The notes beneath the pieces were generated by a model, which did not search any database, was not told the DNA's origin, and worked only from the letters and a program-made list of their open reading frames with translations. Of a stretch of DNA of 11,317 nt, positions 1 through 6,150 are shown piece by piece. The translations under genes and the position numbers were made by a program. Position 1 is the stretch's first letter, and each line of letters opens with the position of its first letter. This stretch comes from an uncultured Eubacteriales bacterium (lineage in GTDB: Bacteria; Bacillota; Clostridia; Christensenellales; Borkfalkiaceae), in the NCBI GenBank assembly GCA_905207385.1, contig CAJLLH010000029.1, positions 1-11,317 of the forward strand. Reading direction: 5' to 3'.

Positions 1-240
1 CCTGCCAGTAAAGCTGCAACCTCTGCTTCTCCTCGTTCCCGTCCCCGGGTTACGCCTTTCATGTTCATGGCATCGGTGAAGCACAGGCCGTTGAATTTCA
101 GGCTGTCTTTTAAATACCGGTCGATGACGGCTGCGGATAAGGAAGCCGGCATGCCGGATGAATCGAGAGCTTTGACATTCAGATGGGCTACCATGATTGC
201 CGACAGGCCTGCCTCAATTAATTTTTTAAACGGTGAAGTC
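1..240 (-). CDS. Partial GH3 beta-N-acetylhexosaminidase fragment (Bacteroidota-like)
   Basis: One minus-strand frame reads through this stretch and runs off the window at position 1. It begins around 230-240 with residues reading PFKKLIEAG, followed by MVAHLNVKALD, then LSAAVIDRYLK, then GLCFTDAMNMKGV. This matches the C-terminal half of the GH3 NagZ-type catalytic barrel, which removes terminal N-acetylglucosamine. The Asp of FTDAMNMKG (codon at 72-74) corresponds to the family's catalytic nucleophile. The MNMKGV wording and the downstream AEVAALLAG are, from memory, typical of Bacteroidota GH3 enzymes rather than Clostridia NagZ. The N-terminal part, including the KHFPGHG motif, is absent: the matching sequence stops where the neighbouring gene begins, with no start codon or RBS. 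It is either a remnant or a chimeric contig end. Family assignment is fairly sure; origin is inference. Confidence 0.7.
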
Positions 241-921
241 TGAAAAAACGTCTGCGTTTTCTTCTGTTGTAGCGCAACTGCAACCTATTTTCAGCCTGTC
301 GAAACTTGCTCGTATTTTATCTGACTTGTATCTGGCGTTAGAAATATCCAGTTCAAAAATTTCTCCGCCCTTTAGTGAAAGCAAAACACGGTCGTATCTG
401 CCTTTAGTAGCTATAAAAAACTTGTCTATGACGTCGGCGTTTAAGCGAATCATCTTGTTTTCGTCGTAAGCGGAATTTTCTCTCTGGTTTAAAACTACTT
501 CTTCGTCAGAAACAAAAACGTCTATAGTGTTTTTCCTGCCGAAAGAAAATAGACCTGCCCCGAGGAATATAAAGCTTGCCGCACCAACTATATTGGTTAT
601 CGCCCTTTTGGTGGATTGCTCGCCCGCGTCGGGCACTGCCTCGTAAAAGTCGTACTTGCTGTTTTCGCTTGTCAGCTTGCTTGCCATGGAATCGGGGTTT
701 GCAAGGTTTGCTTTAAAGCGCTTGTAGCGCATTTGCAGCGATAAGCCAAGGCACGCGCAAGCTATTGCAATAATAAATATCAAAGCTCCGATAACCATAT
801 ATCCGAAACCGTCAGAAGAGTCGCCTTCTGTTGCCGCCAACACGAATAAGACTATTGAAACTAAAAGTATTACGCCTGCAAAAATTAGCAGAGGAAAGGG
901 GTTTCTGCTTTTGGGTCTCAT
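226..921 (-). CDS. Unrecognised membrane protein, three predicted TM segments
   Basis: This 231-residue protein has hydrophobic segments at about residues 10-31, 40-64 and 106-128. A mostly soluble, charged C-terminal domain follows (about 129-231). A polar stretch (65-105) separates the second and third segments. I do not recognise a family and no catalytic motif is visible. The ATG at 919-921 has an AGGGAG-type ribosome site about 10 nt upstream and a good promoter behind it, so the start is well supported. The C-terminus is doubtful: the stop at 226-228 lies in sequence that also belongs to the adjacent GH3-like fragment. The native end may therefore have been lost and replaced by a chance stop. 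A small membrane-anchored sensor or envelope protein would fit, but that is a guess. Confidence 0.7.
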   Translation of the reverse strand: MRPKSRNPFPLLIFAGVILLVSIVLFVLAATEGDSSDGFGYMVIGALIFIIAIACACLGLSLQMRYKRFKANLANPDSMASKLTSENSKYDFYEAVPDAGEQSTKRAITNIVGAASFIFLGAGLFSFGRKNTIDVFVSDEEVVLNQRENSAYDENKMIRLNADVIDKFFIATKGRYDRVLLSLKGGEIFELDISNARYKSDKIRASFDRLKIGCSCATTEENADVFSDFTV

Positions 922-953
922 GATATTTTGTCTCCCTTATTTATACTGTAAAT

Positions 954-982
954 ACTATAACTCATTCGTGTGCGTTTTTCAA
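954..982 (-). promoter_or_regulatory. Sigma-A-type promoter of the 226-921 gene
   Basis: On the minus strand TTGAAA (977-982) is followed after exactly 17 bp by TATAGT (954-959). Transcription would start near 947, giving a leader of about 25 nt that contains the AGGGAG ribosome site. Both hexamers are one mismatch or two from consensus and the spacing is ideal. Confidence 0.7.
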
Positions 983-1132
983 TACCAAAATTGATTTTTA
1001 TACGAAAATATTTTTTGTTTGTTGAGCGGCTTATGAGTGGAAGTAACTATTGTTTTTATAAGTGGGGGACTGTTGTTCGCTACCAAAGCTTATCAATTGT
1101 TTAATTCCGTCTCAGGTTTTATTAAACGTAAC

Positions 1133-1165
1133 AAAAAAAGCTTCCTGAAAGGAAGCCTTTTTTTT
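1133..1165. terminator. Bidirectional intrinsic terminator, copy 1
   Basis: A 7-bp stem (GCTTCCT at 1140-1146, AGGAAGC at 1150-1156) with a 3-nt loop is flanked by seven A on the left and eight T on the right, so it can terminate in both directions. Stem and loop are identical to those of the copy 200 bp to the right. On the minus strand it directly follows a sequence ending in CTCTCCGCCA, as a terminator follows a tRNA. Confidence 0.8.
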
Positions 1166-1184
1166 GGCGGAGAGAGAGGGATTC
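1165..1184 (-). repeat. 20-nt copy of the tRNA-Ser 3' end
   Basis: These 20 bases are identical to 3045-3064, which encode the 3'-terminal 20 nt of tRNA-Ser(UGA), including half of the T arm, the acceptor strand, the discriminator G and CCA. Both copies have the same orientation. Identity stops at 1185, so no complete tRNA is present. The match marks either a decayed tRNA gene or an attachment-site-like duplication. Confidence 0.75.
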
Positions 1185-1331
1185 TCGCCTTCAGCGGCGC
1201 GCCCCGTCAAACAGCGGGTGTCCGCTGTTTGGTTTGCGGATGTAATAGACTTATGTCCAAGTGGCGGAGCAAACCGCTCTCTCCCGTTCGCGACTCCCCC
1301 CTCGAATCCCTCTCAATTGCTTAAATAACAC
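1166..1331. ncRNA. Possible structured RNA or repeat element between twin terminators
   Basis: The segment can be closed by an 11-bp perfect stem (1174-1184 with 1304-1314). Inside are a 9-10-bp hairpin (AAACAGCGG at 1209-1217 with CCGCTGTTT at 1222-1230) and a 7-bp stem (1231-1237 with 1269-1275; the two share base 1231). This gives a multi-branched fold. No promoter is obvious and strand is unknown. Alternatives are a decayed tRNA pair (the right edge reads TCGAATCCCTCTC, also tRNA T-arm-like) or a dispersed intergenic repeat. Confidence 0.35.
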
Positions 1332-1364
1332 AAAAAAAAGCTTCCTGAAAGGAAGCCTTTTTTT
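1332..1364. terminator. Bidirectional intrinsic terminator, copy 2
   Basis: It has the same 7-bp stem and 3-nt loop as the copy at 1140-1156, here at 1340-1356, with eight A on the left and seven T on the right. On the minus strand it lies about 30 nt beyond the stop codon of the serine-hydrolase gene and is its natural terminator. Confidence 0.85.
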
Positions 1365-1393
1365 GGTGGAGCGTTAGTAACGTAAATCGAATT

Positions 1394-2938
1394 TTATAAA
1401 TCAAACTGTTCCGTCAAAAGTTTTGCCCCGATTACCGTCATTGAAATTTTATCATTTGCGCTCAAATTGCTTAAAATTACAACACCACGCTGCCTGTCCT
1501 GAGTAAATCCTATATAACTGTTGAAATCGGTAGTTGCACCGTTATGCCAAATAATATCGTTTTTATTGTCCAACATCCAAGTCATACCTACGCTGTCCAT
1601 GCGAATATTCATTGCTTCGTAGGCTGCTTGGTTAGCATTTATATCTTTTATTTTGGAATAAGTCATCGGCAAATATGAAATGGTATTATTCATATATAAT
1701 TGCAAATAAATCGCCATACTTTTAATATTTGAAATAATTGAACCTGCCGGAATATAACCGTCGTTTTGTTTCCACTTCCAATACTTATTGAGATTACCGT
1801 TTTGTTTTGCTGCCTGCGTATTTTGCAAGTGCAAGTCATTTCGGATAAAGTCATTCATAATGTTTGTAAAACTGTCGCTATAAATGCTCTCCAAAACAAG
1901 TCCCAAAACCGATATGCCGAAATTAGAATATACAAACGGATAATCTTTATTTTCAAGCACAATGTTCTGCACTCTATGCAGAACTTTATCTTTACCTATA
2001 CCGTAAAAATCGTTCGTGATATGCGCAAATTTGTTGCCAATCATAGAACTTTCAAAATAATAAGCGGCGTAACCCGATGTATGCGTTAAAAGCCTCTCTA
2101 TTGTCGGGTAATATTTATCATTTCCCAAATCAAGATATTTCGCAATACTGTCTGTCAAACTTAGTTTATTTTCATTTATGGCTTTTGCACACAATGCACC
2201 GACAAAAGTTTTACTAATCGAACCGATTTCGTAATCGTAGATGTTTGTTTCTTCGCCGTTTTGGCTGTAAATATGATATGTGATTTCACCGTTTTCAATG
2301 AATGCAACACTTATTTTAGTGTTTTTATCTGAACAACAATATTCAATCATATCCAACGATGACATATTTTTAAGTTTGCCGAAACTGCTTTGTTGATAAA
2401 CAAGCAGTCCGCCCAATGTGCCAACAAAAATCAAAGCCACACTCAATAATACCGCTATAACCGAAATAATTGTTTTCTTTTTTATTTTCGGCTCGTTCGT
2501 ATTTTCCGTCTTTGCGCTCTTTATAGAAATAAGGATATGCGTTACTGCAAAAATAACGGCAAATACAAATAAAAGAATACTTGCAATAAGTATACTTGAT
2601 ACAATAAAAACCGATGATGGTATTATAGCAAGCAACAGAGCTTTTACGATACCATTTTTATTCCGCAACACACTCCAAGATATACAATACCCCAAAAGTA
2701 AAACTGCATTGACGGTTATGTAAAATATTTTCCCAAAAGAAAACCAAAAGCCGATATATGTGTACGGAATATTGAATATCATAAAGGCAAAACAGCCATA
2801 TCTGCCGATTTGCTCAAAAATAATAGCCGCCTTGTTATCATAAACGACCACTTGATTTTTGTGCTTTACTGCATAAATTATATTAGGTATCATAATGACC
2901 GCCATTATGGCAAGTCCGTAATAATTAAACCAATCCAT
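1394..2938 (-). CDS. Membrane-anchored serine hydrolase, class C beta-lactamase/PBP-like fold
   Basis: The protein has 514 residues. Hydrophobic segments span about residues 5-23, 47-67, 69-90, 96-138 (probably two helices) and 156-181. The C-terminal domain (about 195-510) carries the hallmarks of the beta-lactamase (PF00144) family: SISK at 240-243 as SxxK with nucleophile Ser240 and Lys243, LLTHTSG at 283-289, YSN at 337-339, and HNG at 465-467 as the third motif. Family members act as D-amino-acid peptidases, esterases or beta-lactamases; which applies here is unknown. The last TM segment probably places the catalytic domain outside the cell. The gene is visibly A+T-richer than the ABC and valS genes, which suggests transfer. 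A -10 box ends 6 nt before the ATG, so the mRNA may be leaderless; no Shine-Dalgarno is seen. The family call is secure; the precise role is open. Confidence 0.9.
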   Translation of the reverse strand: MDWFNYYGLAIMAVIMIPNIIYAVKHKNQVVVYDNKAAIIFEQIGRYGCFAFMIFNIPYTYIGFWFSFGKIFYITVNAVLLLGYCISWSVLRNKNGIVKALLLAIIPSSVFIVSSILIASILLFVFAVIFAVTHILISIKSAKTENTNEPKIKKKTIISVIAVLLSVALIFVGTLGGLLVYQQSSFGKLKNMSSLDMIEYCCSDKNTKISVAFIENGEITYHIYSQNGEETNIYDYEIGSISKTFVGALCAKAINENKLSLTDSIAKYLDLGNDKYYPTIERLLTHTSGYAAYYFESSMIGNKFAHITNDFYGIGKDKVLHRVQNIVLENKDYPFVYSNFGISVLGLVLESIYSDSFTNIMNDFIRNDLHLQNTQAAKQNGNLNKYWKWKQNDGYIPAGSIISNIKSMAIYLQLYMNNTISYLPMTYSKIKDINANQAAYEAMNIRMDSVGMTWMLDNKNDIIWHNGATTDFNSYIGFTQDRQRGVVILSNLSANDKISMTVIGAKLLTEQFDL

Positions 2939-2944
2939 ATTGAA

Positions 2945-2973
2945 ATTATATCAAAAACATCGATGAATTTCAA
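2945..2973 (-). promoter_or_regulatory. Promoter of the serine-hydrolase gene, implying a leaderless mRNA
   Basis: On the minus strand TTGAAA (2968-2973) is followed after 17 bp by the consensus TATAAT (2945-2950). Only six bases separate the -10 box from the ATG at 2936-2938, so the usual start distance places +1 on or beside the A of ATG. The nearest downstream in-frame Met (residue 12) has no good ribosome site either. Confidence 0.75.
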
Positions 2974-2997
2974 GCAAACAATAATAAAAGCGGAAAA

Positions 2998-3042
2998 GAA
3001 TAAAGAAAAAGAACCTAAACCGAGGGTTCGATTTAGGTTCTT
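2998..3042 (-). terminator. Terminator of tRNA-Ser
   Basis: An 11-bp perfect stem (3009-3019 with 3032-3042) sits 2 nt beyond the encoded CCA of the tRNA. On the minus strand it is followed by a T-rich tail (TTTTTCTTTATT). The loop (3020-3031) holds a further short CGA/TCG pairing. Confidence 0.85.
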
Positions 3043-3044
3043 AC

Positions 3045-3132
<88 letters not shown>

Positions 3133-3303
3133 ACAATATTAAATTTTTCTTGAAACCCGTTCAACGGTTTGACGCGATTGGCGCACAGCGCAACAATCGC
3201 TGTTCTGTCGCTGACGCAGCTTACACGCCCGCCACAATAAAGCGGCAACAATAATAATCCTTTAAGGTAAATTTCTGCAAGCTTTAACAAATAAAGCTTT
3301 ATT

Positions 3304-3332
3304 ATTTTAGCAAATGCGGGCGGCGTTGTCAA
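3304..3332 (-). promoter_or_regulatory. Promoter of tRNA-Ser
   Basis: On the minus strand consensus TTGACA (3327-3332) is followed after 17 bp by TAAAAT (3304-3309). The expected start near 3297 leaves a precursor leader of about 165 nt before the mature tRNA 5' end, longer than usual. The leader can form a 6-bp hairpin (ACAGCG at 3185-3190 with CGCTGT at 3198-3203). Confidence 0.75.
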
Positions 3333-3446
3333 TTAAAAATAATAAGCAAGGCGTTTCTTAAATTAAATCTGTTTTTTCATTCCGGCGTTATAGTTACATA
3401 TTTTTTAATCGGACTTAAAGCAGGGGCAGATATGTTAATAAACTTT

Positions 3447-3475
3447 AAGCGGAGGTGCACAACCTCCGCTTTTTT
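3447..3475 (+). terminator. Strong terminator without an assigned upstream gene
   Basis: A 10-bp perfect stem (AAGCGGAGGT at 3447-3456 with ACCTCCGCTT at 3462-3471) with a 5-nt loop runs into six T on the plus strand. No plus-strand gene lies upstream. On the minus strand the tail is only TTAAAGTTTATT, but it could serve the WYL gene, whose stop is about 115 nt away. Either the element acts bidirectionally or an unannotated plus-strand RNA ends here. Confidence 0.75.
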
Positions 3476-3587
3476 GCATACCAAATATCAATTTTAACTT
3501 TCGGTCAGGTGCTGGCAAAATGCTTGCAGTTGCTTTGTTAGCATATATGCCGCACTCAATGCTAAAATTTTCTTCCGTTTAATTTTA

Positions 3588-4508
3588 TTATACAGTGTCA
3601 ATAATTTTTCTGGCAGCGGCGATTACTTTGTCGCGCAGAGAGGCGGGAGAGGTTACCTTTACTCCGCCCCCGAAGCTTAAAATTTTGTTTACAAGCACTT
3701 CGTCGTCGGGCATGGAAACTTCCGCAACAAATTTTTCGCCGCGGGGCTCGATGTTGTCTATGCCTATCCATTCCTCGACGTCGGGCAGCTTGTCCTTTTC
3801 AATTTCAAGGCTTATTTCGGTGAGCTCGTCAGAACGGTAGCGGAAGTTGAGGGGTATTTCTTCGCGAGTAACCTTGCGCTTTTCAAACGTTTTGCCCGTG
3901 TAGCGCGCGTTTTTTATTCTGCCTATTTTGAATGTGCGGAAGTCCTGCTTCGTGTGGCAGAAAGCGTACACGTACCATATATTCTGCTTGAAAATCAGCA
4001 CGTGCGGGTCGATTATGCGGCGGCTGTGTTCGCCCGTGCGCGAAATATAGTCTATATCAAGGCTCAGACTTTCTTCCACGGCGCGTTCGCAAACCTGCAT
4101 TTTATCGGCAAAGTTTTTTGTGTCGCCCCAAGTGCCGCCGTCCACTATGATTCCGCCGCTTACCGAACGGTCGGCGTTTTCGCTTTTGGACTGGCGCTGA
4201 AGCTTTTCCAGAGCGGTCAGTATCGCCTCGTCGCCGACCTGCGAAGCCATAGCCGTAAGCGCATTTACCGCCGCGGTGTATTCATCTTTTGTAAAGTACC
4301 CCACGGGCAGACGGTAAGTGTCGGCAATCATAATTCCGCCGTATCTGCCGCGCGCAACGTCTATGGGTATGCCTGCAACGCACAGCTCCTCTATGTATCG
4401 GTAAACGCTCCGCACGGATATTTCGTAGCGGTCGGCAATTTCCCTTGCGCTTACCTTCCGCCGCGACAACAGCAGCATAAGCATTTTGACCATTATCTGA
4501 TACTTCAT
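3588..4508 (-). CDS. WYL-domain HTH transcriptional regulator (YafY-like)
   Basis: The protein has 306 residues from the ATG at 4506-4508. That start is preceded by AAGGAGG with 5-nt spacing; an upstream GTG extension reads through this ribosome site and lacks its own. An N-terminal HTH_11-type winged helix covers about residues 5-60, with REIADRYEISVRSVYRYI as the recognition region. A WYL domain covers about 135-200, with WYV at 178-180 in the name-giving position and RTFKIGRI at 191-198 in the ligand-contact position. A C-terminal WCX-type domain runs about 215-306. The family comprises regulators in which the WYL module binds an effector, thought to be nucleotide or nucleic acid in several cases. 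The gene is divergent from a small gene, with a palindrome in the shared promoter region, which suggests autoregulation. Ligand and targets cannot be read. Confidence 0.93.
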   Translation of the reverse strand: MKYQIMVKMLMLLLSRRKVSAREIADRYEISVRSVYRYIEELCVAGIPIDVARGRYGGIMIADTYRLPVGYFTKDEYTAAVNALTAMASQVGDEAILTALEKLQRQSKSENADRSVSGGIIVDGGTWGDTKNFADKMQVCERAVEESLSLDIDYISRTGEHSRRIIDPHVLIFKQNIWYVYAFCHTKQDFRTFKIGRIKNARYTGKTFEKRKVTREEIPLNFRYRSDELTEISLEIEKDKLPDVEEWIGIDNIEPRGEKFVAEVSMPDDEVLVNKILSFGGGVKVTSPASLRDKVIAAARKIIDTV

Positions 4509-4677
4509 GTTTCCCTCCTTAAAGCCTGGCGCAGAAAGTCTTTTTAAGTTACCGCGCTTTTTGCGTGCATAAAACCTGTCCGCAATAAATATACATATTT
4601 CACACGGCGGAAAGCTTGTTTGCAATGCGCGATATCGGCTTTTGCACACTTGAAATAATTTTTAAAAGTTTAAAAAA

Positions 4678-4706
4678 ATTTTATCATATATGACAACATA
4701 TGTCAA
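4678..4706 (-). promoter_or_regulatory. Promoter of the WYL regulator gene
   Basis: On the minus strand consensus TTGACA (4701-4706) is followed after 17 bp by TAAAAT (4678-4683). The start near 4671 leaves a leader of about 160 nt before the ATG. The leader includes a 15-codon open frame starting with MYIYCG and ending in a TAA at about 4548; its ribosome site is weak, so I do not call it a gene. Confidence 0.75.
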
Positions 4707-4710
4707 GTAT
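4686..4710. promoter_or_regulatory. Candidate operator palindrome between divergent genes
   Basis: TGACA (4691-4695) and TGTCA (4701-4705) form an inverted repeat around a 5-nt centre, with imperfect A/T symmetry extending to about 4686-4710. It covers the -35 box and part of the spacer of the minus-strand promoter. It touches TATAGT (4710-4715), a likely -10 box for the divergent plus-strand gene. A dimer bound here would block both promoters. The WYL protein next door is the natural candidate, by inference. Confidence 0.5.
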
Positions 4711-4753
4711 ATAGTATAGAATTAAAGGCGTAAATGACACGGAGGTATCAGAT

Positions 4754-5020
4754 ATGACGTTTTTCGGATATGTTGACAGGCAGAAGGAGCTTATAAGAAA
4801 CAGACATTCGGGCGAAGAGATTATCAGCATGCGCGGAAAAACTGAGATTGTAAGGGAGGGCGAGGGCGCGTTCCGCCGCTCGGAAAATATAATTTCCGAC
4901 GCCGCTTTAAGGTCGGCTGAGTTTAAGTCTTCCGAACAGATTTTCCGCGAACTTAACGCAATGAAGGGGCTTAACCGCAGGGAAAGGGAGCGCTTTTTCA
5001 AGGCGGCTGACGCGGTATAA
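4754..5020 (+). CDS. Small charged protein of unknown function
   Basis: This 88-residue protein starts at an ATG preceded by GGAGG (4741-4745) with 8-nt spacing, a strong ribosome site. It is rich in Arg, Glu and Lys, with no TM segment, signal peptide, Cys pair or recognised motif. The C-terminal half (about 58-86) looks helical and ends in a basic cluster (NRRERERF, residues 74-81). It is transcribed away from the WYL regulator and followed by a strong hairpin terminator at 5120-5161, so it forms a one-gene unit. The good translation signals and matching composition argue that it is real rather than a chance frame. It may be a target or partner of the WYL regulator, but only the arrangement suggests this. 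Confidence 0.7.
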   Translation: MTFFGYVDRQKELIRNRHSGEEIISMRGKTEIVREGEGAFRRSENIISDAALRSAEFKSSEQIFRELNAMKGLNRRERERFFKAADAV

Positions 5021-5072
5021 ACAGCTTCGGGTTGTTGCGGACTCAGATAATTTTAATGCGCTGTATTTTAGT

Positions 5073-5107
5073 GTTAACCGTCTGCGCGTCAGCGTGCGGA
5101 CGGTAAC
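5073..5107. other. Imperfect hairpin downstream of the small gene
   Basis: GTTAACCGTCTGC pairs with GCGGACGGTAAC with a bulge and mismatches. No T tract follows on the plus strand, so it is not a terminator by itself. It may protect the 3' end of the small-gene transcript. Confidence 0.4.
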
Positions 5108-5119
5108 ATAAAATTAATC

Positions 5120-5161
5120 TGCCGCGGCGAGGAATTTTATTCCCCGCCGCGGCATTCTTTT
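5120..5161 (+). terminator. Terminator of the small gene
   Basis: A 16-pair stem with one mismatch (TGCCGCGGCG at 5120-5129 plus GGAAT, against ATTCC and CGCCGCGGCA ending at 5154) and a 3-nt loop is followed by TTCTTTT. The minus-strand side has a weaker T-rich tail, so it may also back up the convergent ABC operon. Confidence 0.85.
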
Positions 5162-5162
5162 A

Positions 5163-5187
5163 ATAAAACGTGCGGCAATATGCCGCA
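5163..5187 (-). terminator. Terminator of the ABC transporter operon
   Basis: TGCGGCA (5171-5177) and TGCCGCA (5181-5187) form a 7-bp stem with a 3-nt loop. On the minus strand it is followed by CGTTTTATT. It lies about 28 nt past the permease stop codon. Confidence 0.65.
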
Positions 5188-5214
5188 ATTATCAGCTGAA
5201 AGCAACGGGTAAAA

Positions 5215-6033
5215 TCAGCCGCCGCGGCGACTGATTACAAGGCGTTCAACAAGCGCGACTATTGCATACATTCCGCCCGCCAGAAGGCAGAGTATGAAAG
5301 TTGCCGCCATAACAAGGTCAAGTTTGAAAACCTGACCGCCGTAAACTATCAGATATCCAAGCCCTGCGCGCGAAACTATATATTCGCCCATTATCGAGCC
5401 TATCCACGCAAGCCCCACCGCGACTTTGAGCGTGTTCATGAAAGCGGGAAGGGAGGCGGGTATAATAAGTTTTAAAAGCATAGCCGCCTTGCCCGCGCCC
5501 ATTGAACGCAGCAGCAGTTGTTTTGTTTTATCTACGTCTACAAAGCCCGCCAGCATATTCATTATGCACACGATAATGCTTACGAGTATCGTCATAAAAA
5601 TAATCGCGGTATATCCCGTGCCCATCCAGATTATGATAAGCGGACCGAGCGCAATTTTAGGCAGGGCGTTTAAAACTACTATGTAGGGTTCGAATATTCT
5701 CCTTACACCGTCGTTAAGCCACAGAAGAACGGCGATAAGGTATCCCGCAACGACGGCTATAACGAAGCCTACAAGGGTTTCCATAAGCGTTATGCCTATG
5801 TGGTAAAAGAGCGTGCCCGCCACGGCAAGGTCGGCTATTGTAGCCGCCGCGCGCGAAGGCGAACTTGTAATAAATGGGTCGAAAACTCCGACCTGCGCAA
5901 ACAATTCCCACAGTCCCACCAGCGCAACGAGTATTGCGGCGCGCACGATGTGTACTGTAATTTTGTTGCGTCTTATTTTTTTAAGGTACAGCGCGTGCTG
6001 TACGGAATAATTGTTGTTTTTTGCGTTTTTCAT
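5215..6033 (-). CDS. ABC transporter permease, SsuC/TauC/ThiX-type
   Basis: This 272-residue inner-membrane protein has about six hydrophobic helices. The first is at about residues 27-47, and the cytoplasmic coupling (EAA) loop is around 178-195 (RSMGAGKAAMLLKLIIP). That loop and the ending typify the binding-protein-dependent permeases (PF00528) that import sulfonates, taurine, nitrate or thiamine-precursor pyrimidine. Two copies would form the channel, driven by the ATPase encoded upstream. The gene is last in the operon, 117 nt after the ATPase stop and behind a perfect hairpin. No Shine-Dalgarno is visible before the ATG at 6031-6033, so its translation may be weak or the start differs; no better upstream start is seen. 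Confidence 0.92.
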   Translation of the reverse strand: MKNAKNNNYSVQHALYLKKIRRNKITVHIVRAAILVALVGLWELFAQVGVFDPFITSSPSRAAATIADLAVAGTLFYHIGITLMETLVGFVIAVVAGYLIAVLLWLNDGVRRIFEPYIVVLNALPKIALGPLIIIWMGTGYTAIIFMTILVSIIVCIMNMLAGFVDVDKTKQLLLRSMGAGKAAMLLKLIIPASLPAFMNTLKVAVGLAWIGSIMGEYIVSRAGLGYLIVYGGQVFKLDLVMAATFILCLLAGGMYAIVALVERLVISRRGG

Positions 6034-6150
6034 AGCGGTACGTGTAATTGATTTTTTTGATTAATTAAGCCATATATGCGGGGCAAAGGCGGTTTTCCGC
6101 CGCAATTCCGCCGCGGATATGCCTAATTTTAGGCATATCCGCGGCGAAAC
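6034..6150 (-). promoter_or_regulatory. Intercistronic region with a perfect 18-bp inverted repeat
   Basis: CGCCGCGGATATGCCTAA (6109-6126) and its exact reverse complement (6129-6146) surround two bases, giving a 38-bp near-perfect palindrome 4 nt past the ATPase stop. A smaller hairpin (GGCGG/CCGCC near 6089-6102) follows. Neither has a T tract in the operon direction, so full termination is unlikely. A 3' stabilising or processing hairpin that lowers permease expression would fit. Confidence 0.7.

Larger units (their letters stand above)
922..1393. other. Gene-free stretch with duplicated terminators
   Basis: This stretch of about 470 bp lacks a credible gene. It holds the promoter at 954-982, an A+T-rich stretch to about 1130, two near-identical terminator hairpins (1133-1165 and 1332-1364), and a G+C-richer segment with several inverted repeats between them. 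Short direct repeats (TCAATTGYTTAA, near 1093 and 1312) precede each terminator, suggesting a degenerate tandem duplication. The open frame 1037-1324 runs straight through a terminator and is not believed. Confidence 0.6.
3133..3587. other. Gene-free stretch between tRNA-Ser and the WYL regulator
   Basis: About 455 bp hold no credible coding region. They contain the tRNA-Ser leader and promoter (3133-3332) and a strong plus-strand terminator hairpin at 3447-3475. The remainder is A+T-rich with no feature I can name. The minus-strand open frame across 3096-3332 overlaps the tRNA and its leader and has no ribosome site. Confidence 0.6.

Noticed and set aside
1037..1324. Plus-strand open frame of 95 codons with a hydrophobic start
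   Set aside because: It begins with GTG without a ribosome site, runs through a terminator hairpin and through inverted repeats, and its composition beyond residue 45 is not protein-like. A short membrane peptide ending earlier cannot be excluded but has no support.
1365..1393. Possible second tRNA 3' end (minus strand ...CTCCACCA before terminator copy 2)
   Set aside because: It has a CCA-like end, but no T loop at the correct distance and no tRNA body; the serine-hydrolase coding region occupies the place where one would lie.
3954..4547. Plus-strand open frame of 197 codons
   Set aside because: It is the antisense shadow of the WYL regulator, which has clear domains and a strong ribosome site.
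4509..4649. N-terminal extension of the WYL regulator by 47 residues
   Set aside because: It would start at GTG with no ribosome site and read through the AAGGAGG that serves the ATG at 4506-4508.
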